A stretch of 9,161 nt of DNA from Lysobacterales bacterium (GTDB lineage Bacteria; Pseudomonadota; Gammaproteobacteria; Xanthomonadales; Rhodanobacteraceae), in contig JAAFHE010000104.1 of NCBI GenBank assembly GCA_013298265.1, forward strand, positions 1 to 9,161. Direction: 5' to 3'. Position 1 is the stretch's first letter. The number at the start of each line of letters is the position of its first letter. The notes under the pieces were generated by a model. The model did not search any database. It was given only the letters and a program-made list of their open reading frames with translations, and had not been told where the DNA came from. Shown in pieces: positions 1 through 6,919 of this stretch. The translations under genes were made by a program, and so were the position numbers.

Positions 1-1
1 G

Positions 2-436
2 CGCGAGGCCGGTGAGCCGGCTACCCCGGCGGCGGTCGGCACGCTGGCGCGCATCGAAGATTTCTATTCGCTACCTGACGGCCTGCTGGGCATCCGAGCG
101 CGAGGCAGCCGCCGCTTCCGTGCCGTCACGACGCGCGTGCGGGACAATGGCCTGGTTCATGGCATCGTGCACTGGTTGCCTGACGAGCCCGAACTTACGA
201 TGCCGCCAGAATACGGTTTGCTTGCGGTCATTCTAGAGCGCCTGCTTGAGCAGATTGGCGGCGAGCATGCGCGTGCCGGTCGGCAGCGCCTTGACGACGC
301 AAGCTGGGTCGGCTTCCGCTTGGCTGAGCTGCTGCCGGTGGAGGCGGCCGAACGGCAGCACTGGTTGCAGCTAACCGACCCGTTGCAGCGGCTCGATGGT
401 CTGATGCGTTGCATTCCGCGATTTCAGTCGGCCTAG
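2..436 (+). CDS. LON substrate-binding (PUA-like) domain protein, 5'-truncated
   Basis: The reading frame is open from the left edge of the window to a TAG at 434-436, giving about 144 residues with the N-terminus missing. Visible motifs fit the second half of a LON N-terminal domain: VGTLARIEDFYSLPDGLLGI, then an RGSRRFRA strand, then a helical bundle ending in LQRLDGLMRCIPRF. Stand-alone LON-domain proteins are about 190-220 residues and lack the AAA+ ATPase and Ser-Lys protease parts of Lon. Nothing after the domain resembles either part, so this is the short form and not Lon itself. The biochemical role of the short proteins is poorly known; the domain binds unfolded substrates in Lon. 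The SDR gene follows 78 bases downstream on the same strand, so co-transcription is plausible. The true start lies outside the window. Confidence 0.85.
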   Translation, partial: REAGEPATPAAVGTLARIEDFYSLPDGLLGIRARGSRRFRAVTTRVRDNGLVHGIVHWLPDEPELTMPPEYGLLAVILERLLEQIGGEHARAGRQRLDDASWVGFRLAELLPVEAAERQHWLQLTDPLQRLDGLMRCIPRFQSA

Positions 437-514
437 ACAATCTTTGCGGCGGGCCTTGCCCGATCCATGCGAGTCACGGATGCTGACCCGCCCTCATCCG
501 CGACTGGAAAATCC

Positions 515-1336
515 ATGAGCCATCTCAAAGGCCGCACGCTGTTCATCACCGGCGCATCGCGCGGCATCGGCCTTGCCATCGCCAAGCGCGCCGCGCGCGA
601 TGGCGCCAATATCGTGATCGCCGCGAAGTCCAGCGTGGCCAATCCGAAGTTGCCTGGCACCATCTATTCGGCGGCCGAGGAAATTGAAGCCGCCGGTGGC
701 AAGGCATTGCCGCTCAAGGTCGATGTGCGCGAGGAAGATGAAGTGCAGGCGGCCGTGGCTAAGGCGGTGGAGCGCTTCGGCGGCATCGATATCCTCGTCA
801 ACAACGCCAGCGCGATCTGGCTCGCCGGTATCACCGGTACGCCGATGAAGCGCTACGACCTGATGCATCAGGTCAACGTGCGCGGCAGCTACCTGTGCAC
901 TCAGGCCTGCCTGCCGCAACTCAAGAAATCACTGAATCCGCATGTGCTGATGCTGGCCCCACCGCTGAATCTGGCGGGCAAATGGTTCCAGCATCACACC
1001 GCGTACACCATGTCCAAGTACGGCATGAGCATGGCCGCGTTCGGGCTCGCGGCGGAACTCGCGAAGGATGGCATCGCGGTCAATGCGCTGTGGCCGCGCA
1101 CCGTCATCGACACCGCGGCTCTGGCCATGCTCGGTGGCATGGCGCGTCCGGAGAATTGCCGCAAGCCCGAGATCATGGCAGACGCGGCGCACTGGATCTT
1201 CACCCAGCCGGCACGCCAGCTCAGCGGCCAGTTCCTGCTCGATGAAGAGGTGCTCAAGCGTGCCGGCGTCAAGGATCTCAGTCACTACGCGGTAGCACCG
1301 GGCAAGACGCTGTTGCCGGACTTGTTCCTCGACTGA
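515..1336 (+). CDS. HSDL2-type short-chain dehydrogenase/reductase
   Basis: This encodes a 273-residue cytoplasmic SDR with a Rossmann fold. The cofactor loop TGASRGIG is at 12-19, NNAS at 96-99 and the structural Asn in QVNVRG at 121. The active-site Tyr and Lys of YTMSK are at 164 and 168. The segments PPLNL, YGMSM and VNALWPRT are characteristic of the HSDL2 (hydroxysteroid dehydrogenase-like 2) subfamily, which lacks its C-terminal SCP2 lipid-binding domain here. Substrate is unknown; fatty-acyl or steroid-like compounds are guesses from the family name. Residue 148 is Ala where the catalytic Ser is expected (see findings). I chose ATG 515 because the SDR fold begins directly after it. 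An in-frame ATG at 467 would add 16 residues unrelated to the family. The ribosome binding site is weak. The VOC gene follows after 45 bases, probably in the same transcript. Confidence 0.92.
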   Translation: MSHLKGRTLFITGASRGIGLAIAKRAARDGANIVIAAKSSVANPKLPGTIYSAAEEIEAAGGKALPLKVDVREEDEVQAAVAKAVERFGGIDILVNNASAIWLAGITGTPMKRYDLMHQVNVRGSYLCTQACLPQLKKSLNPHVLMLAPPLNLAGKWFQHHTAYTMSKYGMSMAAFGLAAELAKDGIAVNALWPRTVIDTAALAMLGGMARPENCRKPEIMADAAHWIFTQPARQLSGQFLLDEEVLKRAGVKDLSHYAVAPGKTLLPDLFLD

Positions 1337-1370
1337 TCCGGCCCCATCGCTCGACAGTCTTTCACTTCCT

Positions 1371-1374
1371 GGAG
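1371..1374 (+). promoter_or_regulatory. Ribosome binding site of the VOC gene
   Basis: GGAG lies 7 bases before ATG 1382, in the 45-base gap after the SDR stop codon. It is the clearest Shine-Dalgarno sequence among the + strand genes here and fixes the VOC start. No promoter is evident in the gap, which fits read-through from the SDR gene. Confidence 0.7.
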
Positions 1375-1381
1375 TAAGCCA

Positions 1382-1801
1382 ATGCGATACCTGCATGCGA
1401 TGGTGCGCGTGCGCGACCTCGACGTCAGCCTGCGTTTCTTCCGCGACGCACTCGGACTGATCGAAACGCGCCGCAATGACTACCCGCAAGGCCGTTTCAC
1501 CCTGGTCTACCTCGGTGCATCAGGCAACCCGCAGTCCGAGGTGGAGCTCACCTACAACTACGACGACGAGGACTACGGCAGCGCGCGCAACTTCGGTCAT
1601 CTGGCGTTTGGCGTCGATGACATCTACGCAGCCTGCGAACGTCTGCAACAGCATGGCGTGACGATAACCCGGCCGCCGCGCGACGGCCGCATGGCCTTCG
1701 TCCGATCGCCTGACCAGATCTCGATCGAGTTGCTGCAGAACGGTTCGGCCCTGGCGCCGAGAGAGCCCTGGGCTTCGATGCCGAATGTCGGTACTTGGTA
1801 G
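1382..1801 (+). CDS. Glyoxalase I-like VOC family protein (lactoylglutathione lyase type)
   Basis: This encodes a 139-residue cytoplasmic protein with two beta-alpha-beta-beta-beta modules. It opens MRYLHAMVRVRDL, matching the start of bacterial glyoxalase I. All four expected metal ligands are in place: His5, Glu55 (VELTYNY), His73 (FGHLAF) and Glu116 (SIELLQ). They correspond to H5, E56, H74 and E122 of E. coli GloA. Glyoxalase I turns the methylglyoxal-glutathione hemithioacetal into S-lactoylglutathione. The loop before the last strand is shorter than in E. coli GloA, and the usual DPDG turn reads SPDQ, so the exact substrate is less certain than the fold. The C-terminus PWASMPNVGTW resembles a subgroup I recall from Xanthomonadales. 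It is preceded by an SDR gene and converges with a PLP-enzyme gene 34 bases away. Confidence 0.88.
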   Translation: MRYLHAMVRVRDLDVSLRFFRDALGLIETRRNDYPQGRFTLVYLGASGNPQSEVELTYNYDDEDYGSARNFGHLAFGVDDIYAACERLQQHGVTITRPPRDGRMAFVRSPDQISIELLQNGSALAPREPWASMPNVGTW

Positions 1802-1807
1802 GAATCC

Positions 1808-1835
1808 GGTGTTCTACACCCCCCAGCGTTTCATT
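1808..1835. terminator. Possible weak terminator between convergent genes
   Basis: GGTGT-TCT-ACACC (1808-1820) is a perfect 5-bp stem with a 3-base loop, lying in the 34-base gap between the VOC stop and the stop of the PLP gene. On the + strand a T-rich run (TTTCATTTTA) follows about 8 bases later. The stem is short and the T run is not adjacent, so this is only a candidate. Confidence 0.25.
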
Positions 1836-2957
1836 TTATCCATTGAGGGCCTGGTCGAGATCGGCGATCAGATCGTCCGCGTGTTCGAGTCCGACCGAGA
1901 GACGCAGCAGATCCTGCGGCGAAACCGGATTCGTGCCTTCGACCGACGCGCGATGCTCGATCAGGGTCTCGCAGCCGCCGAGGCTGGTGGCGTTGTGGAT
2001 CAGTTGCAAACGCCCCGCGGCGGCCAGTGCAGCATCGCGTCCGCCTGCGACACGGAAGCTCAGCATCGCGCCGAAATCGGCCATCTGCCGGCATGCAATC
2101 GCATGGCCGGCATGGTCGGTGAGCCCGGGATAGTTGACTGCCGCTACGCGCGCATGACCCGAGAGAAACTCGGCGATGCGCCGCGCGTTCGCGCAATGCC
2201 AGCTCATGCGCGCCGGCAGTGAACGCAGTCCACGCAAGGTCAGCCACGCGTTGAACGGCGCGAGGACGCCGCCGGTGACGTGTCGGCGATGAGCGACCCG
2301 TTCGTACAGTGCATCGCCGCGTGCGAATACCAGCGCGCCGCCCATGACATCGCTATGGCCGCCAAAATACTTGGTGGTGGAGTGCATGACCACGTCGGCG
2401 CCTAGGCTCAACGGACGTTGTAGTGCTGGCGTGGCGAAGGTGTTGTCGCAGAACAGCAGCGCGCCGGCGCTCCTTGCGAGCGCCGCGATGGCGCCGATAT
2501 CGGCCAACTGCAACTGCGGATTCGATGGTGTCTCCAGCCAGACCGCATGCGCGCCGGCGCGCAACTGCGTGTCGACGGCGGCAAGGTCGGCCATGTCGGT
2601 CGCGATCGCTCTTACACCGCCGCGAGGGAGGAATTCTTCGGCGAGCACTCGCAGGCCGGTGTAGCAGTCGGTCGGAATCAGCACGGTCGCCCCGGCCGGA
2701 AGCGATTCGAGCAGGGCCGTCATCGCCGCCATGCCCGAGCCGAAGGCCAGGGCCGCTTCGCCCTGTTCCAGCGCGGCCAGGGCCGTTTCCAGTCTGCCCT
2801 GGGTCGGGTTGCCTTCGCGCACGTACTCGAAGCCTGCTTGGCGCTCACCGGCCGGTCCGTGGCGGAAGGTCGTCGCCATGTGGATCGGCGGCGCAATCGC
2901 GCCGGTTTCGGCATCGGGCTCACCGCCCGCGTGGACGGCCAGGGTTTCGAGACGCAT
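1836..2957 (-). CDS. Cys/Met-metabolism PLP enzyme (cystathionine gamma-synthase/gamma-lyase family)
   Basis: This encodes a 373-residue cytoplasmic PLP fold-type I enzyme, close to the usual 380-400 of the family. The Schiff-base lysine is Lys196 in HSTTKYFGGHSD. Asp171 (CDNTFATP) would pair with the pyridine nitrogen. Tyr45 and Arg47 (YVREGNPT) are the phosphate-binding pair given to the neighbouring subunit, and Tyr99 should stack on the ring. TSLGG is at 324-328 and SVGLE at 354-358. Family members make or split cystathionine, or sulfhydrylate activated homoserine. Sequence alone does not separate gamma-synthase, gamma-lyase and O-succinylhomoserine sulfhydrylase, so I give no symbol. I chose ATG 2957 because family members begin MRLETLAVHAG; an upstream in-frame ATG at 3014 would add 19 unrelated residues. 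The gene is divergent from argD and convergent with the VOC gene. Confidence 0.9.
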   Translation of the reverse strand: MRLETLAVHAGGEPDAETGAIAPPIHMATTFRHGPAGERQAGFEYVREGNPTQGRLETALAALEQGEAALAFGSGMAAMTALLESLPAGATVLIPTDCYTGLRVLAEEFLPRGGVRAIATDMADLAAVDTQLRAGAHAVWLETPSNPQLQLADIGAIAALARSAGALLFCDNTFATPALQRPLSLGADVVMHSTTKYFGGHSDVMGGALVFARGDALYERVAHRRHVTGGVLAPFNAWLTLRGLRSLPARMSWHCANARRIAEFLSGHARVAAVNYPGLTDHAGHAIACRQMADFGAMLSFRVAGGRDAALAAAGRLQLIHNATSLGGCETLIEHRASVEGTNPVSPQDLLRLSVGLEHADDLIADLDQALNG

Positions 2958-3018
2958 GGGCAGGTTTCCGTTGGTTCGATCGCGCAGTGTGAGCAGGTGA
3001 TGGCAAAAAGACAAAGGA

Positions 3019-3028
3019 TCGACGTCGA
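3019..3028. promoter_or_regulatory. 10-bp palindrome in the divergent spacer
   Basis: TCGACGTCGA is a perfect palindrome lying between the divergent PLP-enzyme gene (start 2957) and argD (start 3125). On the minus strand a possible promoter overlaps this area: TTGTCT, 17 bases, CACACT, but its -10 match is poor. The palindrome could be an operator, but short palindromes also arise by chance. Confidence 0.2.
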
Positions 3029-3065
3029 AGCCGACTGAGCTGCGACCAGCAGACTTTGGTGCTAC

Positions 3066-3093
3066 CTGACATCCTGACCGGCACGCGCATAAT
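3066..3093 (+). promoter_or_regulatory. Sigma-70 promoter of argD
   Basis: The -35 box CTGACA (3066-3071) and the -10 box CATAAT (3088-3093) each match consensus at 5 of 6 positions, with a 16-base spacer. Transcription would begin near 3100. The ATG at 3092 overlaps the -10 box and so could not be translated from this transcript. The GTG at 3125 would have a leader of about 25 bases. Confidence 0.6.
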
Positions 3094-3124
3094 GGACGTT
3101 TCCTCTGTCGGTGCCGGTGCTATC

Positions 3125-4366
3125 GTGAGTCCTTCAACCGCTTCCGCTGAGTCCGCGGCGCTGCTTGCGCGCGCCGACCGCTACTACGTGGCCGTATATC
3201 AGCCGCGCCGCATCGTGCTGGAACGAGGCAGCGGTTCCCGCGTATGGGATAGCGAAGGACGCGATTACATCGATTTCAGCGCCGGTATCGCAGTGAATTC
3301 GCTGGGGCACGCCGATCCGGAATTGCTGGCCGCATTGCAGGAGCAGGCAGGCCGGCTCTGGCATACCAGCAATGTCTTCGTCAGCGAGCCGCCGCTGCGC
3401 CTGGCTGAAGAGCTGGTGCAGGCATCGGGTTTCGCCGAGCGCGTGTACTTGTGCAACTCGGGCACTGAAGCGAACGAAGCGGCCATCAAGCTCGTGCGCA
3501 AATGGGCGGCCGCCGAGGGGCGTCCTCCCGAACGGCGCGTGATCCTGACCTTCGAGGGTTCCTTCCACGGCCGCACATTGGCCGCGGTCACCGCGACCGC
3601 GCAGCCGAAGTATCAGCAAGGCTACGAGCCCTTGCCGGGCGGTTTCCGCTACTGCGCCTACAACGATCTCGCCGCAGCCGAAGCGGCCATGGCGGCTGGT
3701 GATGTGGCGGCGGTGATGGTGGAACCGATCCAGGGCGAAGGCGGTGTGGTACCGGCAGCGGACGGTTTTCTTGGCGGGCTGCGTGCGCTGTGCGACCGCC
3801 ACGGCGCGCTGCTGGTCTACGACGAAATCCAGTGCGGTATGGGGCGCACCGGCAAACTCTGGGCCTGGCAAAACGAGAGCGTCGCGCCTGACATATTGTG
3901 CATTGCCAAAGCGCTGGGTGCCGGCTTTCCCATCGGTGCAATGCTCGTCGGTCCCCGTGCGGCCCAGATATGGCAGTTCGGCGCACACGGAACGACTTTC
4001 GGCGGCAATCCACTGGCTGCGGCCGTCGCGCGCGTTGCGCTGCGCCGGCTGGCGGCACCGGAGCTACTGGGCAACGTGGCGCGCCAGTCGGCTGCCCTGC
4101 GCCGCGGGCTCGGTGAGATCAACGAGCGCTTGTCTGTGTTCGAGCAGGTGCGCGGCTGCGGTCTGATGCTCGGTGCGGTACTCGCACAGCCGTGGCGTGG
4201 CAGGGCAGGGGTGATCCTGGACTTCGCTGCGGCACAGGGACTGTTGCTGCTGCAGGCGGGACCGGACGTGTTGCGTTTCGTGCCTGCGCTCAACATCACG
4301 GATACCGAGATCGACACCGGTCTGCAGCGCCTGTCGGCGGCGCTGCAGACTTTCGCGCAGGCCTAG
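3125..4366 (+). CDS. argD: Acetylornithine aminotransferase (class III PLP transaminase)
   Basis: This encodes a 413-residue cytoplasmic enzyme (family about 400). It transfers the amino group of glutamate to N-acetylglutamate-5-semialdehyde in arginine synthesis; such enzymes often also serve as succinyldiaminopimelate transaminase. Motifs, numbered from the GTG start, are NSGTEANE (111-118), FHGRT (147-151), VEPIQGEGG around Glu200, the cofactor-ring Asp233 in VYDEIQ, the Schiff-base Lys262 in IAKALGAGFPIGA, and HGTTFGGNP (288-296). The text is closest to the xanthomonad ArgD type I recall. GTG 3125 is preferred over ATG 3092 or TTG 3056, because the promoter -10 box covers 3088-3093 and homologs lack the extra N-terminal residues. 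The ribosome binding site is weak for all three. No other arginine gene is adjacent. It converges with hemL, another class III aminotransferase-family gene. Confidence 0.9.
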   Translation: MSPSTASAESAALLARADRYYVAVYQPRRIVLERGSGSRVWDSEGRDYIDFSAGIAVNSLGHADPELLAALQEQAGRLWHTSNVFVSEPPLRLAEELVQASGFAERVYLCNSGTEANEAAIKLVRKWAAAEGRPPERRVILTFEGSFHGRTLAAVTATAQPKYQQGYEPLPGGFRYCAYNDLAAAEAAMAAGDVAAVMVEPIQGEGGVVPAADGFLGGLRALCDRHGALLVYDEIQCGMGRTGKLWAWQNESVAPDILCIAKALGAGFPIGAMLVGPRAAQIWQFGAHGTTFGGNPLAAAVARVALRRLAAPELLGNVARQSAALRRGLGEINERLSVFEQVRGCGLMLGAVLAQPWRGRAGVILDFAAAQGLLLLQAGPDVLRFVPALNITDTEIDTGLQRLSAALQTFAQA

Positions 4367-4399
4367 GAGTCTTCGCGGAAGAAGGAATGCCTCAACACT

Positions 4400-4474
4400 C
4401 TGGTCAAGGAATGACCAGCTTTGGGGCACCTACGCCTGGTTTGGAGGCTTTTCCGACCTAAATTTTGTTCAAAA
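4400..4474. other. Inverted repeats in the argD-hemL convergent gap
   Basis: The 142-base gap holds two short inverted repeats. One is CTGGTC-AAGGAAT-GACCAG (4400-4418), a perfect 6-bp stem with a 7-base loop. The other is TTTTG-TT-CAAAA (4463-4474). Neither is followed by a clear T run in the direction of the gene it would terminate. They may help end one or both convergent transcripts, but they are not standard intrinsic terminators. Confidence 0.3.
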
Positions 4475-4508
4475 CGACTCTACGCGAGAAGTGGTTCCTT
4501 CTGCCGCG

Positions 4509-5795
4509 CTAGGATTTGCGTGCTCCGAGTAGTGCAGCGCGAGCGGCGACCAGGGTTTCGCCGATGATGTCATCGTCATGTGCGCTGGACAGAAAACCGG
4601 CCTCGAACGCCGACGGCGCGAGATACACGCCCCGTTGCAGCATGCCGTGGAAGAAGCGGCTGAAAAGCTCAGTGTCGCAGGCCGTGGCCTGGGCGAAGGT
4701 CTCGACCGTTTCGTCGGTGAAGAACAGTCCGAACATGCCGCAGACCCGGTTGGTCGTCATCGGTACACCACTTTCGAGCGCGACCGCTCTCAGTCCGTCG
4801 GTGAGTAGTCGTGTCTTGCGGTCGACCTCGGCATAGAAACCCGGAGTCTGGATCAGTTCGAGCATGGCGAGACCCGCCGCCATGGCTACCGGATTGCCCG
4901 ACAACGTGCCGGCCTGATAGACCGGACCGCTGGGTGCGATCAGCTGCATGATCTCGCGGCGTCCGCCGTAGGCGCCAACTGGCATGCCACCACCGATGAT
5001 CTTGCCGAACGTACTCAGGTCCGGCGTGATGCCGTAAAGCGCCTGGGCGCCGCCGAGTGCTACACGGAAACCGGTCATCACCTCATCGAAGATCAGCAGC
5101 GTCCCATGCCGTGTACACAGTTCGCGCAGCGCCTGAAGGTAACCGGGGCGCGGCAGGATGCAGTTCATGTTACCGGCGATGGGCTCGATGATGAGGCCGG
5201 CGATCTCCTCGCCCTGCTGTGCGAACAGCGCTTCGGCGGCGGCGAGGTCGTTGTAAGGCAAGGTCAAAGTGAGATCGGCCAGGCCGGCGGGAACGCCGGG
5301 CGATGTCGGCACGCCGAAGGTCAGCGCGCCTGAGCCGGCTTTGACCAGGAAAGCGTCGCCATGGCCGTGGTAGCAGCCTTCGAACTTCACAATCTTGTTG
5401 CGGCCGGTATAGCCGCGTGCCAGGCGTATTGCTGCCATGGTTGCTTCGGTGCCGGAATTCACCATGCGCACCATTTCGACGGACGGCAGCAGGCGAGTCA
5501 GGGTCTCTGCCATGGTCACCTCGGCCGTGCACGGTGTGCCGAAGGACAGTCCGTCCTGGATTGCGCGCGCCACCGCCGCGCGAACCACCGGATGGTTGTG
5601 GCCGACGATCATCGGCCCCCAGGAACCGACGTAATCAATGTAACGCTTGCCTTCCACGTCCCAGAGATGGGGGCCGTCCGCGCGGGCGGTAAAGAACGGC
5701 TCGCCGCCGACGGACTTGAACGCGCGCACGGGTGAGTTGACGCCGCCAGGCATCCGTTGGCGGGCGCGTTCGAACAGGTCGTGATTGCTGGTCAT
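4509..5795 (-). CDS. hemL: Glutamate-1-semialdehyde 2,1-aminomutase
   Basis: This encodes a 428-residue cytoplasmic PLP enzyme of the usual length (E. coli 426). It converts glutamate-1-semialdehyde to 5-aminolevulinate, the last step of the C5 route to heme and other tetrapyrroles. Diagnostic motifs are [11 protein letters not shown] near the N-terminus, NSGTEA (113-118), [10 protein letters not shown] (138-147), [10 protein letters not shown] (202-211), FDEVMTGFR (236-244) and the Schiff-base Lys265 in [12 protein letters not shown]. That lysine is at the same number as in E. coli. Substrate is normally channelled from glutamyl-tRNA reductase (HemA), whose gene is not in this window. The start codon overlaps the thiE stop in an ATGA, so translation is probably coupled to thiE. 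Confidence 0.97.
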   Translation of the reverse strand: MTSNHDLFERARQRMPGGVNSPVRAFKSVGGEPFFTARADGPHLWDVEGKRYIDYVGSWGPMIVGHNHPVVRAAVARAIQDGLSFGTPCTAEVTMAETLTRLLPSVEMVRMVNSGTEATMAAIRLARGYTGRNKIVKFEGCYHGHGDAFLVKAGSGALTFGVPTSPGVPAGLADLTLTLPYNDLAAAEALFAQQGEEIAGLIIEPIAGNMNCILPRPGYLQALRELCTRHGTLLIFDEVMTGFRVALGGAQALYGITPDLSTFGKIIGGGMPVGAYGGRREIMQLIAPSGPVYQAGTLSGNPVAMAAGLAMLELIQTPGFYAEVDRKTRLLTDGLRAVALESGVPMTTNRVCGMFGLFFTDETVETFAQATACDTELFSRFFHGMLQRGVYLAPSAFEAGFLSSAHDDDIIGETLVAARAALLGARKS

Positions 5796-6433
5796 ACGGA
5801 AGGATTCCGGGATACGGGAAACAGGGAAGCGAGGCGGCGTGCCGCTGCGCAGATGTCGGGTTGGCCGAAGACTTCGCTGACTACGGCCAGGTAGCTGGCG
5901 CCGGCCTCAATCAGAAGCGCGGCATTGTCCGGTCTGATGCCGCCAATTGCCACGAGCGGCACGCCCAGCTCAGTGCCGGCGCGCAACAGATCTAGATCGG
6001 CGCGGCGCGCCTGCGGTTTGGTCGGTGAAGGAAAGAACGCGCCGAATGCCAGATAGTCGGCCCCTGCGGCGGCAAGGCGGCGCCCCCGGTCGATGTCGTC
6101 GTAACAGGACACGCCGATGACCGCGTCATTGCCAAGGCGGCGCCTTGCGGTAGCAAAGTCGGTGTCGCTTTCGCCCAGGTGGACGGCGCGCGCGCCGCAG
6201 TCCAGGGCCAGTGCGACATCGTCGTTGACGACGAATAGCGTGCCTGCCTCGTCGCACAGCTCCGCCAGCGCGCGGGCCTCGGCCAGTCGGCGCGTCACAT
6301 CAGCGGTCTTGTCGCGATACTGCAGCAGTGTTGCACCTCCGCGCAGTGCTGCTGCGGCGGCATCCAGAAGGTCCTTGCGCGGGCCGTTCGTGATCGCGTA
6401 GAGCCCGGTGGCAGGCAGCAATGGGTGACGCAT
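5792..6433 (-). CDS. thiE: Thiamine-phosphate synthase
   Basis: This encodes a 213-residue TIM-barrel enzyme, the usual length. It joins hydroxymethylpyrimidine diphosphate and the thiazole phosphate (HET-P) to give thiamine phosphate. Expected motifs appear in order: GLYAIT (10-15), LLQYRDK (36-42), VVNDD (68-72), AVHLGESD (83-90), [11 protein letters not shown] (130-140) and VAIGGI (161-166). The common HLGQxD reads HLGESD here. It is the first gene of a two-gene operon with hemL, overlapping it by 4 bases. No other thi gene and no obvious TPP riboswitch lies in the 106-base spacer upstream. The ribosome binding site before ATG 6433 is poor, although family members start this close to the first strand. 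Confidence 0.96.
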   Translation of the reverse strand: MRHPLLPATGLYAITNGPRKDLLDAAAAALRGGATLLQYRDKTADVTRRLAEARALAELCDEAGTLFVVNDDVALALDCGARAVHLGESDTDFATARRRLGNDAVIGVSCYDDIDRGRRLAAAGADYLAFGAFFPSPTKPQARRADLDLLRAGTELGVPLVAIGGIRPDNAALLIEAGASYLAVVSEVFGQPDICAAARRLASLFPVSRNPSV

Positions 6434-6478
6434 GATGGATGCGGCCTAGCGTGAAGAAGTCCTGCAATTCTGTCCGAT

Positions 6479-6508
6479 TTGAAGCCAGGCGCGTTGCGCT
6501 GCGACAAT
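6479..6508 (+). promoter_or_regulatory. Likely sigma-70 promoter of the rubredoxin gene
   Basis: TTGAAG (6479-6484) and GACAAT (6503-6508) each match consensus at 4 of 6 positions, with an 18-base spacer. An extended -10 TG (6500-6501) sits one base before the -10 box. The predicted leader to ATG 6540 is about 25 bases. The site lies between the divergent thiE and rubredoxin genes. Confidence 0.4.
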
Positions 6509-6539
6509 GCGCGCCCGTTCTTTCAGGTCATTCTCTGTC

Positions 6540-6740
6540 ATGCCAACAGCCTCGCCAGCGACCGACGCCCCGTTCCGCACTTTTATGTGCGTCGTATGCG
6601 GTTATCTCTACAACGAGGCCGATGGCTGGCCACAGGACGGCATTGATCCGGGAACACGCTGGGAGGATGTGCCGGAAACGTGGACCTGCCCGGACTGCGG
6701 CGTTACCAAGTCCGACTTCGAAATGGTCGAAGTTGGTTGA
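6540..6740 (+). CDS. Rubredoxin
   Basis: This encodes a 66-residue soluble electron carrier with one iron bound by four cysteines. The ligands are visible as CVVCG (Cys17, Cys20) and CPDCG (Cys50, Cys53). The knuckle aromatics and core also fit: [18 protein letters not shown], then [14 protein letters not shown], then KSDFEMVE. The domain is the usual 52-54 residues, with a 13-residue lead rich in Ala, Pro, Ser and Thr. Rubredoxins pass electrons to alkane hydroxylases, superoxide or peroxide reductases and other partners. No partner is encoded here, so its use cannot be inferred. ATG 6540 is the only sensible start after the promoter; an ATG at 6507 overlaps the -10 box. The gene is divergent from thiE-hemL. 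Confidence 0.95.
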   Translation: MPTASPATDAPFRTFMCVVCGYLYNEADGWPQDGIDPGTRWEDVPETWTCPDCGVTKSDFEMVEVG

Positions 6741-6885
6741 TGAGCCATCTGCACGGTTTGCCTGGCGTCGAGAAGCAACACGCCAACGCGACTACGGCTG
6801 ACTCGGCTTGAGGAAAAACGTTGTCTGTCACGTCAGCGATGGATTCACCGAGAAACCGGGCCAGTTTCGTTGGCTCCATTGTAGG

Positions 6886-6911
6886 GAGGAAAGGGCAAGC
6901 GCCCTTTCCTC
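6886..6911. terminator. Perfect 11-bp hairpin between convergent genes
   Basis: GAGGAAAGGGC (6886-6896), loop AAGC, GCCCTTTCCTC (6901-6911). It is a perfect stem with a 4-base loop, nine bases past the end of the minus-strand SirB1-like gene and 145 bases past the rubredoxin stop. No T run follows on either strand, so it is not a textbook intrinsic terminator. Its place between two converging genes suggests it ends or protects the 3' ends of both transcripts. Confidence 0.55.
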
Positions 6912-6919
6912 GACAATCT

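Noticed and set aside
450..462. Hairpin CGGGC-CTT-GCCCG after the LON-domain gene as a terminator
   Set aside because: The stem is only 5 bp and no T run follows. The three + strand genes look like one unit.
467..514. Upstream ATG as SDR start
   Set aside because: It would add 16 residues (MRVTDADPPSSATGKS) before the SDR fold, without a ribosome binding site; ATG 515 fits the family.
929..1489. Long minus-strand open frame (186 codons) across the SDR and VOC genes
   Set aside because: It is the antisense of two well-supported genes, its protein has no recognisable fold, and open antisense frames are common in GC-rich DNA.
2958..3014. Upstream ATG at 3014 as start of the Cys/Met PLP enzyme
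   Set aside because: The 19 extra residues are unlike family N-termini, which begin MRLETLAVHAG as at 2957.
3134..3988. Minus-strand open frame of 284 codons inside argD
   Set aside because: It lies wholly antisense to a clear argD with all motifs intact. The translation is rich in Arg, Ala and His without domain features.
6434..6539. TPP riboswitch upstream of thiE
   Set aside because: The 106-base spacer shows no CTGAGA-type thi-box core on the minus strand, and most of it is needed for the divergent promoters.
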